This document shows, piece by piece, positions 12,109-21,731 of a DNA stretch of 64,000 nucleotides. A program made the translations under genes and the position numbers. This DNA comes from Pseudomonas indica NBRC 103045 (GTDB lineage: Bacteria; Pseudomonadota; Gammaproteobacteria; Pseudomonadales; Pseudomonadaceae): the NCBI RefSeq assembly GCF_002091635.1, contig NZ_BDAC01000003.1, positions 62,001 through 126,000 of the forward strand. Reading direction: 5' to 3'. The notes under the pieces are model-generated. The model had not been told where the DNA came from and searched no databases. It saw nothing but the letters and a program-made list of their open reading frames with translations. The first letter of the stretch is position 1; each line of letters starts with the position of its first letter.

Positions 12109-13044
12109 TCAGGTCCCGGCCGCACCGCGCAGCAGCCGGTCACGGATCACATCCACCAGTTTGTCCGGCTGGAACTTGGAAAGGAAACCGTCGCAGCCGA
12201 CCTTCTTCACCATGGCGTCATTGAAGCTGCCAGACAACGACGTGTGCAGTACCACGTAGAGGTCACGCAGGCGCGGGTCCTGGCGGATCTCCGTGGTCAG
12301 ACGATAGCCGTCCATTTCCGGCATTTCAGCGTCGGTGAAGACCATCAGCAGCTTGTCGGTCATCACCTCGCCGGTATCGGCCCACTTCTTCAGTTGGTTC
12401 AGCCCTTTCAGACCGTCGCTGGCGGTGTGGATCTTCAGGCCCAGTTGGGTCAGGGTTTCGCGCAGTTGTGCCAGGGCGACGCTGGAGTCGTCCACCAGCA
12501 GCACCTCGCGGCCACGGGCCTGCTCCAGCAGCGGATCGGCCAGGCGCTCGGCGGAAACCTTCGCGTTGTACGGCACGATCTCCGCCAGCACCTTCTCCAC
12601 GTCGATGATTTCCACCAGCTTGTCGTCCACCTTGGTGATCGCGGTCAGGTAATGCTGGCGCCCGGCGCCTCCCGGAGGCGGCAGGATGGACTCCCAGTTG
12701 AGGTTGAGGATGCGATCGACACCGCCCACCAGGAAGGCCTGCACGGAACGGTTGTATTCGGTGACGATGATGGTGCTGCGCTCATCCGGCACCAGCGGGC
12801 GCATGCCGATGGCCTGGGACAGGTCGATCACCGGCAGGGTCTGCCCGCGCAGGTTGACGACGCCGCAGACGTAGGGGTGCCGCTGCGGCATCAGCGTCAG
12901 CTTGGGCATCTGCAGAACTTCCTGCACCTTGAACACGTTGATCGCGAACAACTGACGCCCGCTGAGGCGGAACATGAGAATCTCCAGGCGGTTCTCACCC
13001 ACCAGCTGGGTACGTTGATCCACGGAGTCGAGAATGCCGGCCAT
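12109..13044 (-). CDS. cheV: Chemotaxis coupling protein CheV (CheW domain plus receiver)
   Basis: The 311-residue protein has an N-terminal CheW-like domain (about 15-165; FRLSGRQLFAINVFKVQEV and GVVNLRGQTLPVIDLS) and a C-terminal receiver (about 175-300; VLLVDDSSVAL and MVFTDAEMPEMDGYRL holding the phospho-acceptor aspartate). CheV couples receptors to CheA and its phosphorylation is thought to tune the array. It is transcribed leftward, divergent from the remainder of the chemotaxis cluster, from what looks like a flagellar sigma-28 promoter 60 bases upstream. Confidence 0.95.
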   Translation of the reverse strand: MAGILDSVDQRTQLVGENRLEILMFRLSGRQLFAINVFKVQEVLQMPKLTLMPQRHPYVCGVVNLRGQTLPVIDLSQAIGMRPLVPDERSTIIVTEYNRSVQAFLVGGVDRILNLNWESILPPPGGAGRQHYLTAITKVDDKLVEIIDVEKVLAEIVPYNAKVSAERLADPLLEQARGREVLLVDDSSVALAQLRETLTQLGLKIHTASDGLKGLNQLKKWADTGEVMTDKLLMVFTDAEMPEMDGYRLTTEIRQDPRLRDLYVVLHTSLSGSFNDAMVKKVGCDGFLSKFQPDKLVDVIRDRLLRGAAGT

Positions 13045-13103
13045 CGCCTGCTCCTACAGAAAAAATGAACTGATCGCATCGGGGCGCAAGGCCCGGTAAG
13101 GGG

Positions 13104-13130
13104 TTATCGGCAACGCCCGGAAAAACCACA
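13104..13130 (-). promoter_or_regulatory. Candidate sigma-28 (FliA) promoter for cheV
   Basis: Reading leftward, TGTGGTTT (13130-13123), 11 bases, then GCCGATAA (13111-13104). The family consensus is TAAAGTTT-N11-GCCGATAA: the -10 is a perfect match, the spacing is exact and the -35 keeps the initial T and the GTTT half. It lies 60 bases before the cheV start codon, a sensible distance. Confidence 0.65.
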
Positions 13131-13200
13131 GCATGGCTTTTAGCCACCATACTCGCCGCTCTCCAGAGTTACCAGCCTCCCCCGGCTCTACGACACGTCA

Positions 13201-13237
13201 TCGGGGCGCCCCTAGGGCCCCCTAGGGGAGCCCCCGA
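13201..13237. repeat. Strong GC-rich dyad between cheV and the MCP gene
   Basis: The arms TCGGGGCGCCCCTAGG and CCTAGGGGAGCCCCCGA pair over about 16 positions with one bulge and one mismatch. There is no following T-run in either direction, so it is not a usual terminator. It sits 63 bases before the MCP start codon and could be an operator or a leader hairpin. Confidence 0.55.
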
Positions 13238-13299
13238 TACCGCACTGACGTACCAGCCTCTATCGTTTTGGACATCGTCATTCGAGAGAGACCGTACCC

Positions 13300-14385
13300 G
13301 TGCTCGCCTACTCCGCCCTCTGGCTAGGAATAGCGACCAGCCTCGCCGGGCTGGCCGCCGGCATGCCGTGGCTGACCGGTGCGGGCTGCGCGCTAAGCGC
13401 GTTGGCCGCCCTGTTCAATCGCCCACCGAAACCGGCCCATGCGGACCTTCCCCCGGCCACCGACACGCCGCTCGACGCGCCGGCACCCGCCAGCGTCGAG
13501 CCGCTGCTGCTGGAAGTGCTGCCGGCCTGGAGCCAGAACCTTGGCCAGGTCCGCCAACTGGTGCAGGACAACATCCAGCGCCTGTTCGAGCGTTTCGCCG
13601 GGCTCAGCCAGCGCCTGGACCACACCCTCAACCGCTCGGAGAACGTCATCGGCGGCGGCGGCGTGGCCGACAGCCTGCGCCAGGCCCACCAGCGCCTCGA
13701 CGAAGTGATCGCCTCCTTCCACGGCGCCAGCGCCCGCAAGAACGAACTGCTCGGCACCATCGCCCACCTGGACAGCTACGCCAGTGAACTGCAGAAGATG
13801 TCCAAGCTGGTCCAGGACATCGCCAGCCAGACCAACCTGCTCGCCCTCAACGCCGCCATCGAGGCCGCCCGCGCCGGCGAACATGGCCGTGGCTTCTCGG
13901 TGGTCGCCGACGAAGTGCGCAAGCTGTCCAGCCTGTCCGCCGAAACCGGCCAGCGCATGAGCGAGAAGGTCGGCGAGATCAACCAGGCGATCCGCTCCAC
14001 CGTGACCGCCGCCGAAGAGCTGTCCGGCAGCGAAAAGAGCAACCTCGATTACCTCGACGAAGTCGCTGGCCAGGTGATGCAGCGCCTCAGCGCCAACCTC
14101 GACGAACTGTCCGACACCTCCCTGCAGCTGCAGCAGGACACCCGCACCACCCAGGCGGACATCCAGGAAATCATCGTCAACCTGCAATTCCAGGACCGTA
14201 CCGACCAGATGCTCGACCACTTGCAGATCGACCTTGGCCGCCTGCAGCAGGCCGTGCGCGAGCAGGACGACAGCCTCGCCAACCCCGGCCGCTGGCTGAA
14301 GGACCTGCGCGACCGTTTCACCACCGACGAAGAACGCCACGGCAGCCGCCGCAGCGCCTCGCAGAACGACGTGACCTTTTTCTGA
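13300..14385 (+). CDS. Methyl-accepting chemotaxis protein without ligand-binding domain
   Basis: The 361-residue protein begins with two hydrophobic stretches separated by a tight turn (about residues 3-24 and 28-42), so it is probably a membrane hairpin with no periplasmic sensor. A proline-rich linker follows, then helical coiled coil and the conserved MCP tip [37 protein letters not shown] (about 170-207). A later segment [11 protein letters not shown] resembles motifs of CheZ-like helices, and the protein ends in the hydrophobic tail DVTFF. No HAMP domain is evident. The start is GTG at 13300 with GAGAGA upstream. It is the first gene of the rightward cluster. Confidence 0.88.
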   Translation: MLAYSALWLGIATSLAGLAAGMPWLTGAGCALSALAALFNRPPKPAHADLPPATDTPLDAPAPASVEPLLLEVLPAWSQNLGQVRQLVQDNIQRLFERFAGLSQRLDHTLNRSENVIGGGGVADSLRQAHQRLDEVIASFHGASARKNELLGTIAHLDSYASELQKMSKLVQDIASQTNLLALNAAIEAARAGEHGRGFSVVADEVRKLSSLSAETGQRMSEKVGEINQAIRSTVTAAEELSGSEKSNLDYLDEVAGQVMQRLSANLDELSDTSLQLQQDTRTTQADIQEIIVNLQFQDRTDQMLDHLQIDLGRLQQAVREQDDSLANPGRWLKDLRDRFTTDEERHGSRRSASQNDVTFF

Positions 14386-14406
14386 TTACCCAAGGAGCAA
14401 CCTGTC

Positions 14407-14772
14407 ATGGCCAAGACCATCCTGATCGTCGACGACTCCCTCTCCATGCGCCAACTGGTGAAGATGACCCTCTCCGGGGCCGGCCACACCGTGATCGAAG
14501 CGGTCGACGGGCGCGACGCCCTGACCAAGCTCAACGGGCAGAAGATCAACCTGATCATCAGCGACGTGAACATGCCCAACCTCGACGGCATCGGCCTGGT
14601 GAAGGAAGTGAAGGCGCGCAACGAATACCGCTTCACGCCGATCGTCATGCTCACCACCGAGAGCGAGCAGGGCAAGAAGGCCGAGGGCCAGGCCGCCGGG
14701 GCCAAGGCCTGGATCGTCAAGCCCTTCCAGCCGCAGCAGTTGCTGGCGGCCGTGGACAAGCTGGCCGGCTGA
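14407..14772 (+). CDS. cheY: Chemotaxis response regulator CheY
   Basis: This is a stand-alone receiver of 121 residues: acidic pair in ILIVDDSLSMR, phospho-acceptor Asp53 in LIISDVNMPNLDG, the conserved threonine in MLTTESE and the lysine in IVKPF. It starts 21 bases after the MCP gene with AAGGAG upstream (CCCAAGGAGCAACCTGTC) and is two bases from the STAS gene that follows. Whether its output is the flagellar motor or another target cannot be told from sequence. No cheZ is present in the cluster. Confidence 0.95.
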   Translation: MAKTILIVDDSLSMRQLVKMTLSGAGHTVIEAVDGRDALTKLNGQKINLIISDVNMPNLDGIGLVKEVKARNEYRFTPIVMLTTESEQGKKAEGQAAGAKAWIVKPFQPQQLLAAVDKLAG

Positions 14773-14773
14773 C

Positions 14774-15100
14774 ATGTTCGACGTTCGTCACGACAGCCAG
14801 CACCAGCCCGAGCGCCTGGCCCTCGTCGGCAGCCTGACCATCTACGAGGTCAGGCAGGCCCACGAGGCGCTGCTCGGCGCCCTGGTTTCTTCCGCCGAAA
14901 CACGCCACTGGCTGCTGGACCTCAGCGAGCTGGAGGAGCTGGACAGCGCCGGCGCCCAGTTGCTGCTCGCCCTGCAGCGCCACCTGGCACAGCAACAGGC
15001 GCGCCTGGAAGTGACCGGCCCGGCCGGCGAGGTCCTCGGCATGCTCGAACTGCTCCGCTTGCAGCCGCTCTACCCCGACGTGCTGCCGGCGAAGGCCTGA
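14774..15100 (+). CDS. STAS domain protein of the chemotaxis cluster
   Basis: The 108-residue protein consists of a single STAS-type fold: LALVGSLTIYEVRQAHEALLGAL, then WLLDLSELEELDSAGAQLLLALQRHL, where the serine of DSAG is at the position phosphorylated in anti-sigma antagonists such as SpoIIAA. It starts one base after the cheY stop and ends 12 bases before cheA, so it is certainly part of the operon. STAS proteins at this place between cheY and cheA are known in alternative chemotaxis clusters of gammaproteobacteria, but their role is poorly defined. No partner kinase or phosphatase gene is adjacent. Confidence 0.88.
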   Translation: MFDVRHDSQHQPERLALVGSLTIYEVRQAHEALLGALVSSAETRHWLLDLSELEELDSAGAQLLLALQRHLAQQQARLEVTGPAGEVLGMLELLRLQPLYPDVLPAKA

Positions 15101-15112
15101 TTGGAGACGCCC

Positions 15113-17329
15113 ATGCTCAATGGAGATCAATGGAGCCAACTGCTCCAGGGCTTCATCGAAGAAGCCAGCGACCTGATCAAACAGGCCGAGGAATACCTGC
15201 TGCAGCTCGACCAGACGCCTGACGACGAAGACGCCATCAATGGCCTGTTCCGCGCCATGCACACCCTCAAGGGCTCGGCCGGGCTGTTTTCCCTGACGCC
15301 CCTGGTCAGCTTCACCCATCACCTGGAAAGCCTGCTGATGGCGGTGCGCGACGGTCAACGCACGCTGACGCCGCCGCTGGTCTCGCTGATGCTGCGCTGC
15401 CTGGACGAAGTCGCCTCGATGGTCTCCCTGATCGACGTCGACAGCGGCGAACTGCCGGTGGACGAAACCCACCAGAACGAACTGCTCGCCGCCCTCGCCG
15501 AGCACAGCGGGCAGGCCGTGGAACAGATTCCCGCCACCCAGGTCGCCGCTCCTTCCGCCTGTCCGAACCGCGGGCGCCTGGAAAAGTGCGCCAACTGCGA
15601 TGCCGACGGCGCCTGGCACATTTCCCTACGCTTCCACCCCGACCTGTTCCGCAACGGCTTCGATCCGGCGGCGTTCATCCGCTACCTGAGCCGCCTGGGC
15701 GACATCCTGCACCTCGACGTGATCGACGCAAGCCTGCCGTCGTTCAGCGAGATGGACCCGGAAAGCTGCTACCTGGGCCTCGAGATCGACCTTTGCACCG
15801 ACGCCAGCAAGGCGGAGATCGAAGAAGTCTTCGAGTTCATCCACGACTTCTCCACCCTGCGCATCCTACCGCCGAACAGCGCGCTGGAGGACTACCTGCA
15901 ACTGATCCACGAGTTGCCGGAAACCGACCAGCGCGTCGGCCGCATCCTAGTCGCCAGCGGCCTGCTCACCGAACACGAACTGGAGCAAGGGTTGGCATTG
16001 CAGGCCCAGGCCAGCGAGCAGAAACCGCAGCTCGGCAGCGTCCTGGTCGAGGAAGGCATGGTCGCCCCGCAAGCGGTCAACGCCGCCTTGGCCAAGCAGC
16101 AATCGGCGCGCGAGAAGCGCAGCCTGGAAAGCAGCCAGATCCGCGTCGCCGCGCACAAGCTGGACGAACTCATCAACCTGGTCGGCGAGCTGGTGATCAG
16201 TGCCGCCGGCGCCCAATTGCGCGCCCAGTCCCATGGCGATGCCGGCTGCGTCGAGACCACCCAGACCGTCAACCAGCATGTCGAACTGATCCGCGAGGCC
16301 GCGCTGAAGCTGCGCATGATCGAGATCGGCGACACGTTCAACCGCTTCCACCGGGTGGTGCGCGACGTCAGCCAGCAGCTCGGCAAGAACATCCGCCTGG
16401 AAATCCGTGGCGCCGACACCGAGCTGGACAAATCGGTGATCGACAAGCTCGCCGACCCGCTCACCCACCTGGTGCGCAACGCCATCGATCACGGCATCGA
16501 ATCGGCCGAGGATCGCCTCGCCGCCGGCAAGCCGGCCGAGGGCCAGCTCCAGTTGAACGCCTACCACGAGTCGGGCCAGATCGTCATCGAAGTGGCCGAC
16601 GACGGACGCGGGCTGAACACCGAGCGCATCCGCCAGAAGGCCATCGACAGGGGTCTGATCGATCCGCAGGCGAATCTCGCCGAGCACGACATCCACGCGC
16701 TGATCTTCGCCGCCGGCTTCTCCACCGCCGACAACGTCTCCGACCTGTCCGGTCGCGGCGTCGGCATGGACGTGGTGCGCAGCGTGATCGACGGTCTGCG
16801 CGGCAGCATCGAGATCGACTCGGTGCTCGGCGCCGGCTGCACCTTCCGCATCCGCCTGCCGCTGACCCTGGCGATCATCGACGGCTTCCTGATCAGCCTC
16901 GGCGAGGAATACTTCGTCGTGCCCCTGGACATGGTCACCGAATGCCTGGAGATGGACGCCGGCCAGCTCGGCGACAGCGCCTATGGCTACCTCAACCTGC
17001 GCGGCAAACCCCTGCCGTGCATTTCCCTGGCCGCGCACTTCGACCTGCCGGCCAGCCGCAGCAAGCGCCGCAATATCGTCGTGGTCAACCAGGGCCGGCA
17101 ACAGGCCGGGCTGGTCGTCGACAACCTGCACGGCGAGCTGCAAACCGTAATCAAGCCGCTCGGCCTGCTGTTCCAGCACCTGCAAGGCATCGGCGGCTCG
17201 ACCATCCTGGGCAACGGGCAAGTCGCCCTGATCCTGGATATCCCCAGTCTGTTCCGTCATCTGCAAAACCACGTCGAGGCCAGTGCTGGCGATCTTCGTC
17301 AACCTCGTATGGACATCAGTGGCTTCTGA
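15113..17329 (+). CDS. cheA: Chemotaxis histidine kinase CheA
   Basis: The 738-residue protein has an HPt domain with phospho-acceptor His50 (MHTLKGSAG), a non-standard middle region (about 145-335), a dimerisation helix pair (about 341-410), an HATPase domain (N-box [11 protein letters not shown] near 453-463, DDGRG near 497-501, GRGVGMD near 548-553) and a CheW-like domain to the end. The middle region lacks a recognisable P2; it has cysteines C150-x8-C159-x2-C162 and then [20 protein letters not shown]...[11 protein letters not shown], which resembles the MshEN/GspE N-terminal fold. The ATG at 15113 is preferred over TTG at 15101 because GGAG precedes it at six bases. Confidence 0.95.
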   Translation: MLNGDQWSQLLQGFIEEASDLIKQAEEYLLQLDQTPDDEDAINGLFRAMHTLKGSAGLFSLTPLVSFTHHLESLLMAVRDGQRTLTPPLVSLMLRCLDEVASMVSLIDVDSGELPVDETHQNELLAALAEHSGQAVEQIPATQVAAPSACPNRGRLEKCANCDADGAWHISLRFHPDLFRNGFDPAAFIRYLSRLGDILHLDVIDASLPSFSEMDPESCYLGLEIDLCTDASKAEIEEVFEFIHDFSTLRILPPNSALEDYLQLIHELPETDQRVGRILVASGLLTEHELEQGLALQAQASEQKPQLGSVLVEEGMVAPQAVNAALAKQQSAREKRSLESSQIRVAAHKLDELINLVGELVISAAGAQLRAQSHGDAGCVETTQTVNQHVELIREAALKLRMIEIGDTFNRFHRVVRDVSQQLGKNIRLEIRGADTELDKSVIDKLADPLTHLVRNAIDHGIESAEDRLAAGKPAEGQLQLNAYHESGQIVIEVADDGRGLNTERIRQKAIDRGLIDPQANLAEHDIHALIFAAGFSTADNVSDLSGRGVGMDVVRSVIDGLRGSIEIDSVLGAGCTFRIRLPLTLAIIDGFLISLGEEYFVVPLDMVTECLEMDAGQLGDSAYGYLNLRGKPLPCISLAAHFDLPASRSKRRNIVVVNQGRQQAGLVVDNLHGELQTVIKPLGLLFQHLQGIGGSTILGNGQVALILDIPSLFRHLQNHVEASAGDLRQPRMDISGF

Positions 17330-17343
17330 GGAGTAACTCCGCC

Positions 17344-18990
17344 ATGCAATTCATCCGCAACCTCAAGATCGGCGTCCGCCTGATCGCTGGCTTTACCCTG
17401 GTGGTGATTCTCACGCTCACCGTCGGGCTGATGGGCATCGCCAGCCTGGCGCAGGTCAACGATCTTTCCGACAGCATGTACAACCGCGAGATGCTCGCGC
17501 TGAACGACATGCAGAACGCCAACATGCAACTGATCTACGCCGGTCGCTCGATCCGCAGCGCGTTGCTGGCCACCAGCATCGAGGAACGCGACCGCTCCAT
17601 GGAGCAGGCCCGCCAGGCGTTCAAGAACATGCATGCGTTCATCGACAAGGCCGCCTTCAGCTTCTCTTCGCCGGAAGCCAAGGCTCTGTTCGAAGCCATG
17701 AAGGAACCGATGGCCAACTACGAACGCACCGCCAACGAGGTCCTCAATACCCACGCCGCCACCGGCTCGCTCGCCGAAGCCAGTTCGGTCACCACCCTCC
17801 TGCCGCGGATGCGCGAAGAAGGCCAGCGCGTGGACGACACCATGACCACCCTGGTGGAGCGCAAGCTGCAACGCGCCAAGGAAGCCAACGACGAAATCAC
17901 CCGTATCTACCTCTCCTCGCGCACCGAACTGATCGGCCTGGTGGTCATCGCTTCGCTGCTCGGCTTCGCCATCGGCGTCCTCGTCACCCGCAGCATCACT
18001 CGTCCGCTCAACCGGGCGGTCAGTGTGGCCGATAGTCTGGCCGCCGGCGATCTCGGGGTACAGGTCGAAGTGGACAGCAAGGACGAGACCGGCAAGCTGC
18101 TCGCCGCCATGAAACACATGACCGAGCGCCTGCGTAACATCATCGGCGACGTGCGCAGCGCGGCCGACTCGCTCTCCTCCGCCTCGGAAGAAGTCAGCGC
18201 CACCTCGCAGTCCCTCAGCCAGGCTGCCACCGAACAGGCCGCCAGCGTCGAGCAGACCAGCGCCTCGGTGGAGCAGATGTCGGCGTCCATCGCGCAGAAC
18301 ACCGAAAGCGCCAAGATCACCGACGGCATCGCCGGCAAGGCGGCCAACGACGCCGTCGAAGGTGGCCGTGCGGTGCGCGACATGGTGGTTGCCATGAAAC
18401 AGATCGCCGACAAGATCGGCATCATCGACGACATCGCCTACCAGACCAACCTGCTGGCCCTGAACGCCGCCATCGAGGCCGCCCGCGCCGGCGACCACGG
18501 CAAGGGCTTCGCCGTGGTCGCCGCAGAAGTGCGCAAGCTGGCCGAGCGCAGCCAGGTCGCCGCGCAGGAAATCGGCGGCGTGGCGAGCAACAGCGTGCAC
18601 CTGGCCGAACAGGCCGGATCGCTGCTCGACCAGATCGTGCCGAACATCCAGAAGACCTCCGACCTGGTGCAGGAAATCACCGCCGCCTCGCAGGAGCAGA
18701 GCAACGGTGCCGGGCAGATCAACATCGCCATGAGCCAGATGAACCAGATCACCCAGCAGAACGCCTCGGCTTCCGAGGAGCTGGCAGCCACCGCCGAAGA
18801 GATGAACGCCCAGGCCGGCCAGTTGCAGGAGTTGATCAGCTACTTCCGCCTCGACGCCAGCAGCGCCCGCGAATCGCACCACACGCCACGCCGCGAGCCG
18901 GCACGCAGCGAGGTGGTCCGCCGTAGCGAACGCAAGCCGTCGGCCGCCCATCTGATGGCCGACGAAGGCCAGTTCGTCAGCTTCAACTGA
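17344..18990 (+). CDS. Methyl-accepting chemotaxis protein with four-helix-type sensor
   Basis: The 548-residue receptor has TM1 at about 12-33, a helical periplasmic domain of about 155 residues beginning [18 protein letters not shown] (4HB_MCP-like), TM2 at about 197-218 ([20 protein letters not shown]), a HAMP domain to about 270 and a signalling domain with the tip [21 protein letters not shown]. It ends GQFVSFN, without a CheR-docking pentapeptide of the NWETF type. AGGAG lies upstream of the ATG. The ligand is unknown; domains of this type often bind small organic acids or amino acids. Confidence 0.94.
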   Translation: MQFIRNLKIGVRLIAGFTLVVILTLTVGLMGIASLAQVNDLSDSMYNREMLALNDMQNANMQLIYAGRSIRSALLATSIEERDRSMEQARQAFKNMHAFIDKAAFSFSSPEAKALFEAMKEPMANYERTANEVLNTHAATGSLAEASSVTTLLPRMREEGQRVDDTMTTLVERKLQRAKEANDEITRIYLSSRTELIGLVVIASLLGFAIGVLVTRSITRPLNRAVSVADSLAAGDLGVQVEVDSKDETGKLLAAMKHMTERLRNIIGDVRSAADSLSSASEEVSATSQSLSQAATEQAASVEQTSASVEQMSASIAQNTESAKITDGIAGKAANDAVEGGRAVRDMVVAMKQIADKIGIIDDIAYQTNLLALNAAIEAARAGDHGKGFAVVAAEVRKLAERSQVAAQEIGGVASNSVHLAEQAGSLLDQIVPNIQKTSDLVQEITAASQEQSNGAGQINIAMSQMNQITQQNASASEELAATAEEMNAQAGQLQELISYFRLDASSARESHHTPRREPARSEVVRRSERKPSAAHLMADEGQFVSFN

Positions 18991-19001
18991 GGACGGGCGC
19001 G

Positions 19002-19511
19002 ATGAATCTGCCTCAGATCGTCAAAGCGGAGATGCCGCTGGCGAGCATCCAACACCTGTCGTTCCGCGTGCGCCAGGCGCGCTATGCGCTGCCCATCGAA
19101 CTGGTTCGGGAAATCATCGAGTACGGGCAGATCACCACCGTGCCGATGATGCCGGCCTTCATCCACGGCGTGATCAACCTGCGCGGTAACGTGGTGCCGG
19201 TGCTCGACCTGGCGGCACGCTTCGGCTTCGAACTGACCGAACCGGGCAAGCGCACCTGCATCGTCATCATCGAACTGGAACTGGACGACCAGCAGCAACG
19301 CATCGGCCTGGTGGTCGATGCGGTGGACGCCGTGCTCGACATCGACAGCAGCGAAGTAGAGCCGGCGCCGCCGTTCGGCGCCGGCATCCGCACCGACTTC
19401 ATCGCCGGCATGGCCCGCGACGAACGCGGCTTCACCATCATCCTCGATGTACGGCGGGTGCTCTCGCTCGACGATATCCGCCAGTTGAGCCTTGCCCAAC
19501 AGGCCAGCTGA
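19002..19511 (+). CDS. cheW: Chemotaxis coupling protein CheW
   Basis: This is a single CheW domain of 169 residues: LSFRVRQARYALPIELVREII, VPMMPAFIHGVINLRGNVVPVLDLAARFG and the C-terminal FTIILDVRRVLS. It bridges receptors and CheA. It starts 11 bases after the MCP stop, and its own stop overlaps the cheR start (TGATG), suggesting translational coupling. Confidence 0.95.
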   Translation: MNLPQIVKAEMPLASIQHLSFRVRQARYALPIELVREIIEYGQITTVPMMPAFIHGVINLRGNVVPVLDLAARFGFELTEPGKRTCIVIIELELDDQQQRIGLVVDAVDAVLDIDSSEVEPAPPFGAGIRTDFIAGMARDERGFTIILDVRRVLSLDDIRQLSLAQQAS

Positions 19512-20323
19512 TGATGTCCAGCAGCCATCTGCCCAAGCTCAGCGACCAGGACTTCCGTTTCCTCCAGCAATTGATGCTGGAGGAATCCGGCATCCGCATG
19601 GCCGAGCAGAAGCGCACCCTGATGGCCGGGCGCCTGATGGGCCGCCTGCGGGCCCTGGAGCTGCGCGACTACAGCCAGTACCTGCGCCTGCTGACGCGAC
19701 CCGAATCGCGCGAAGAACGGCGCACGGTGATCGACCTGCTGACCACCAACGAGACCTACTTCTTCCGCGAACCCCAGCACTTCACCGTGCTCGGCGACTG
19801 GGTGGCCGCGCAACGGCGCCCGCTGCACATGTGGAGCGCCGCCAGCTCGTCCGGTGAGGAAGCCTTCAGCATGGCCATGACGGTCGCGGAGAACGCCCGC
19901 ACCCAGGACTGGTCGATCTTCGCCAGCGACATCAGCCGCCGCGTGCTGGAACGCGCACGCAGCGCCACCTACTCCATTGACCAGGCCGGCCAGTTTCCCC
20001 CCGGCTGGCTCAAGCGCTACTGCCTGCGCGGCGTGGAGGAAAGCGAGGGGCTGCTGCGCATCAACCAGCCGCTTCGCCACCGGGTGACCTTCGCCGAGGT
20101 CAACCTGATGCGCCCCCTGCCCCAGGAAATCGGCCCGTTCGACGTGATCTTCCTGCGCAACGTGCTGATCTACTTCGCCTCCGAACAAAAACGCGCGATT
20201 GCCGTCCGCCTGCTGGAGCGTTTGCGCCCCGGCGGCCTGTTCTTCATCGGTCACGCCGAAAGCCTGCATGGCTTCGACCTGCCGCTACGTACCGTGCGCC
20301 CGTCGGTGTTCGAGCGCCTATGA
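19511..20323 (+). CDS. cheR: Chemotaxis protein methyltransferase CheR
   Basis: The 270-residue enzyme uses S-adenosylmethionine to methylate receptor glutamates. The N-terminal helical domain ([21 protein letters not shown]) precedes the catalytic domain with [15 protein letters not shown], the SAM-binding [16 protein letters not shown] and [13 protein letters not shown], and the closing [12 protein letters not shown]. There is no TPR extension. Two ATG codons are adjacent at the start; the first is taken. Pentapeptide tethers for CheR are not seen on either receptor in the cluster, so it would act on the helix directly. Confidence 0.95.
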   Translation: MMSSSHLPKLSDQDFRFLQQLMLEESGIRMAEQKRTLMAGRLMGRLRALELRDYSQYLRLLTRPESREERRTVIDLLTTNETYFFREPQHFTVLGDWVAAQRRPLHMWSAASSSGEEAFSMAMTVAENARTQDWSIFASDISRRVLERARSATYSIDQAGQFPPGWLKRYCLRGVEESEGLLRINQPLRHRVTFAEVNLMRPLPQEIGPFDVIFLRNVLIYFASEQKRAIAVRLLERLRPGGLFFIGHAESLHGFDLPLRTVRPSVFERL

Positions 20324-20345
20324 CGTTCTTGGATGGAATGCCCCG

Positions 20346-21446
20346 ATGCCTACCGCTCCGTTGATCAAGGTCTTTATCGTCGATGACTCGGCGCTGGTAC
20401 GCCAGGTGCTGACCGCCTGCCTGGACAACCATCCGGGCATCCAAGTGATCGGCCAGGCCGCCGACCCCCTGTTCGCCCTGGAGAAGATGCGCAAGCAGTG
20501 GCCCGACGTGCTGGTGCTGGATGTCGAGATGCCACGCATGGATGGCATCACCTTCCTGCGCAAGCTCATGGCCGAGCGGCCGACGCCAGCGATCATCTGC
20601 TCGACCCTCACCGAAGCCGGCGCGGCGGTGACCCTGGATGCGCTGGCGGCCGGTGCCGTGGGCATCTTCACCAAATCCAGGCTGGGACTGCGCGAAAGCC
20701 TGCAACAGATGTCCGGCGACCTGATCCGCCAGATCGAGGTCGCCGCTCGCAGCCAGCCCCGTGCGATGCCGCGAAAAGTGGCCGAGCAGCCGGTGCCGGC
20801 GAACACGGAGAAACCCTCGCCCGTCAACCTGACCACCACCGACCGGGTGGTGGCGCTAGGCACCTCGACCGGCGGCACCCAGGCATTGGAAGTGGTGCTG
20901 CGCCAGTTGCCGGTGGGCTGCCCCGGTATCGTCATCGTCCAGCACATGCCGGAGAAGTTCACCGCCGCCTTCGCCCAACGGCTGAACAGCGTCTGCGCCA
21001 TCGAGGTGCGCGAGGCCAAACACATGGATCGCGTGCGTCCGGGGCTGGCGCTGGTGGCGCCGGGCGGCAAGCACATGCAGCTCCAACGCAGCGGGGCGCA
21101 GTATTTCGTCGAAGTGCTCGACGGCCCGCCGGTGAACCGCCACAAGCCCTCGGTGGACGTGCTGTTCCGCTCCGTCGCACGGCACGCCGGGCACAACGCC
21201 CTGGGCATCATCATGACCGGCATGGGCGACGACGGTGCTCGCGGCCTGTTGAGCATGCGCGAGGCCGGCGCACGCACCGTGGCCCAGGACGAAGCCAGTT
21301 GCGTGGTGTTCGGCATGCCTAAGGAAGCCCTGCGCATGGGTGCGGCGGACAGCACCGAGTCGCTGCAAGGCATCCCGCGCCTGATCGAGCAGTACGGACG
21401 CGCCGATCTCCACGCCGTCGCCCAGGCCGGCAAGCGCTCGGGTTGA
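20346..21446 (+). CDS. cheB: Chemotaxis response regulator / protein-glutamate methylesterase CheB
   Basis: The 366-residue protein has a receiver ([14 protein letters not shown], phospho-acceptor Asp59 in [12 protein letters not shown]) joined by a linker to the methylesterase domain with the catalytic triad motifs [10 protein letters not shown] (Ser), [13 protein letters not shown] (His) and [10 protein letters not shown] (Asp). It also deamidates receptor glutamines. It follows cheR after 22 bases and is the last gene of the core cluster; no cheD is present. The start at 20346 is preferred over the longer frame, which overlaps cheR. Confidence 0.95.
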   Translation: MPTAPLIKVFIVDDSALVRQVLTACLDNHPGIQVIGQAADPLFALEKMRKQWPDVLVLDVEMPRMDGITFLRKLMAERPTPAIICSTLTEAGAAVTLDALAAGAVGIFTKSRLGLRESLQQMSGDLIRQIEVAARSQPRAMPRKVAEQPVPANTEKPSPVNLTTTDRVVALGTSTGGTQALEVVLRQLPVGCPGIVIVQHMPEKFTAAFAQRLNSVCAIEVREAKHMDRVRPGLALVAPGGKHMQLQRSGAQYFVEVLDGPPVNRHKPSVDVLFRSVARHAGHNALGIIMTGMGDDGARGLLSMREAGARTVAQDEASCVVFGMPKEALRMGAADSTESLQGIPRLIEQYGRADLHAVAQAGKRSG

Positions 21447-21665
21447 CCGGCTTTTTCCCCCTCCGACAACGACGTCCGGACAGCCCCGCATCGAAGCCCT
21501 GCCAGTCGAACCTGACATCGGCACAGCATCGGCTATCCTGAACTTCGCGTGGCGCCGAAACTCCCTTAAGTCATACGGCCGAAATCACGGCCCCTTCATG
21601 CGTCATCGGCCAGCCGCTCACTACGGATCTCCGGGCATTACCCGGCCTCAAAAGGAGCGCTATCC
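21447..21665. other. Intergenic region between cheB and the NarL-type regulator
   Basis: The gap holds two short dyads, GGCCG-AAATCA-CGGCC (near 21582-21597) and CCGGG-CATTA-CCCGG (21631-21645), but no T-run behind either, so neither is a plain terminator. AAAAGGAG just before 21666 is a strong ribosome-binding site for the small ORF that follows. No convincing sigma-70 promoter was found. Confidence 0.45.
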
Positions 21666-21731
21666 ATGTCTGTTCCTGTCCTCTACGCCCCCTTTGCCCC
21701 CCCCTTCGACACACAGGCGGCCCGCCCATGA
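21666..21731 (+). CDS. Candidate 21-residue leader peptide coupled to the response regulator
   Basis: An ATG preceded by AAAAGGAG at eight bases opens a 21-codon frame that starts MSVPVLYAPFAPPFD and stops at TGA 21729-21731. The stop overlaps the ATG of the response regulator in the form ATGA. The regulator itself has no good Shine-Dalgarno sequence of its own, since the ribosome-binding region is inside this small frame, so coupled translation is likely. The peptide is proline-rich (five prolines), with a PFAPPF segment that could slow ribosomes. It has no family I know; it could be just a coupling leader. Confidence 0.55.
   Translation: MSVPVLYAPFAPPFDTQAARP

Noticed and set aside
15586-17343. 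Arg/Pro-rich N-terminal extension in frame with the second MCP
   Set aside because: The frame runs through cheA in another phase. The MCP starts at 17344 with its own AGGAG and a normal first membrane helix.
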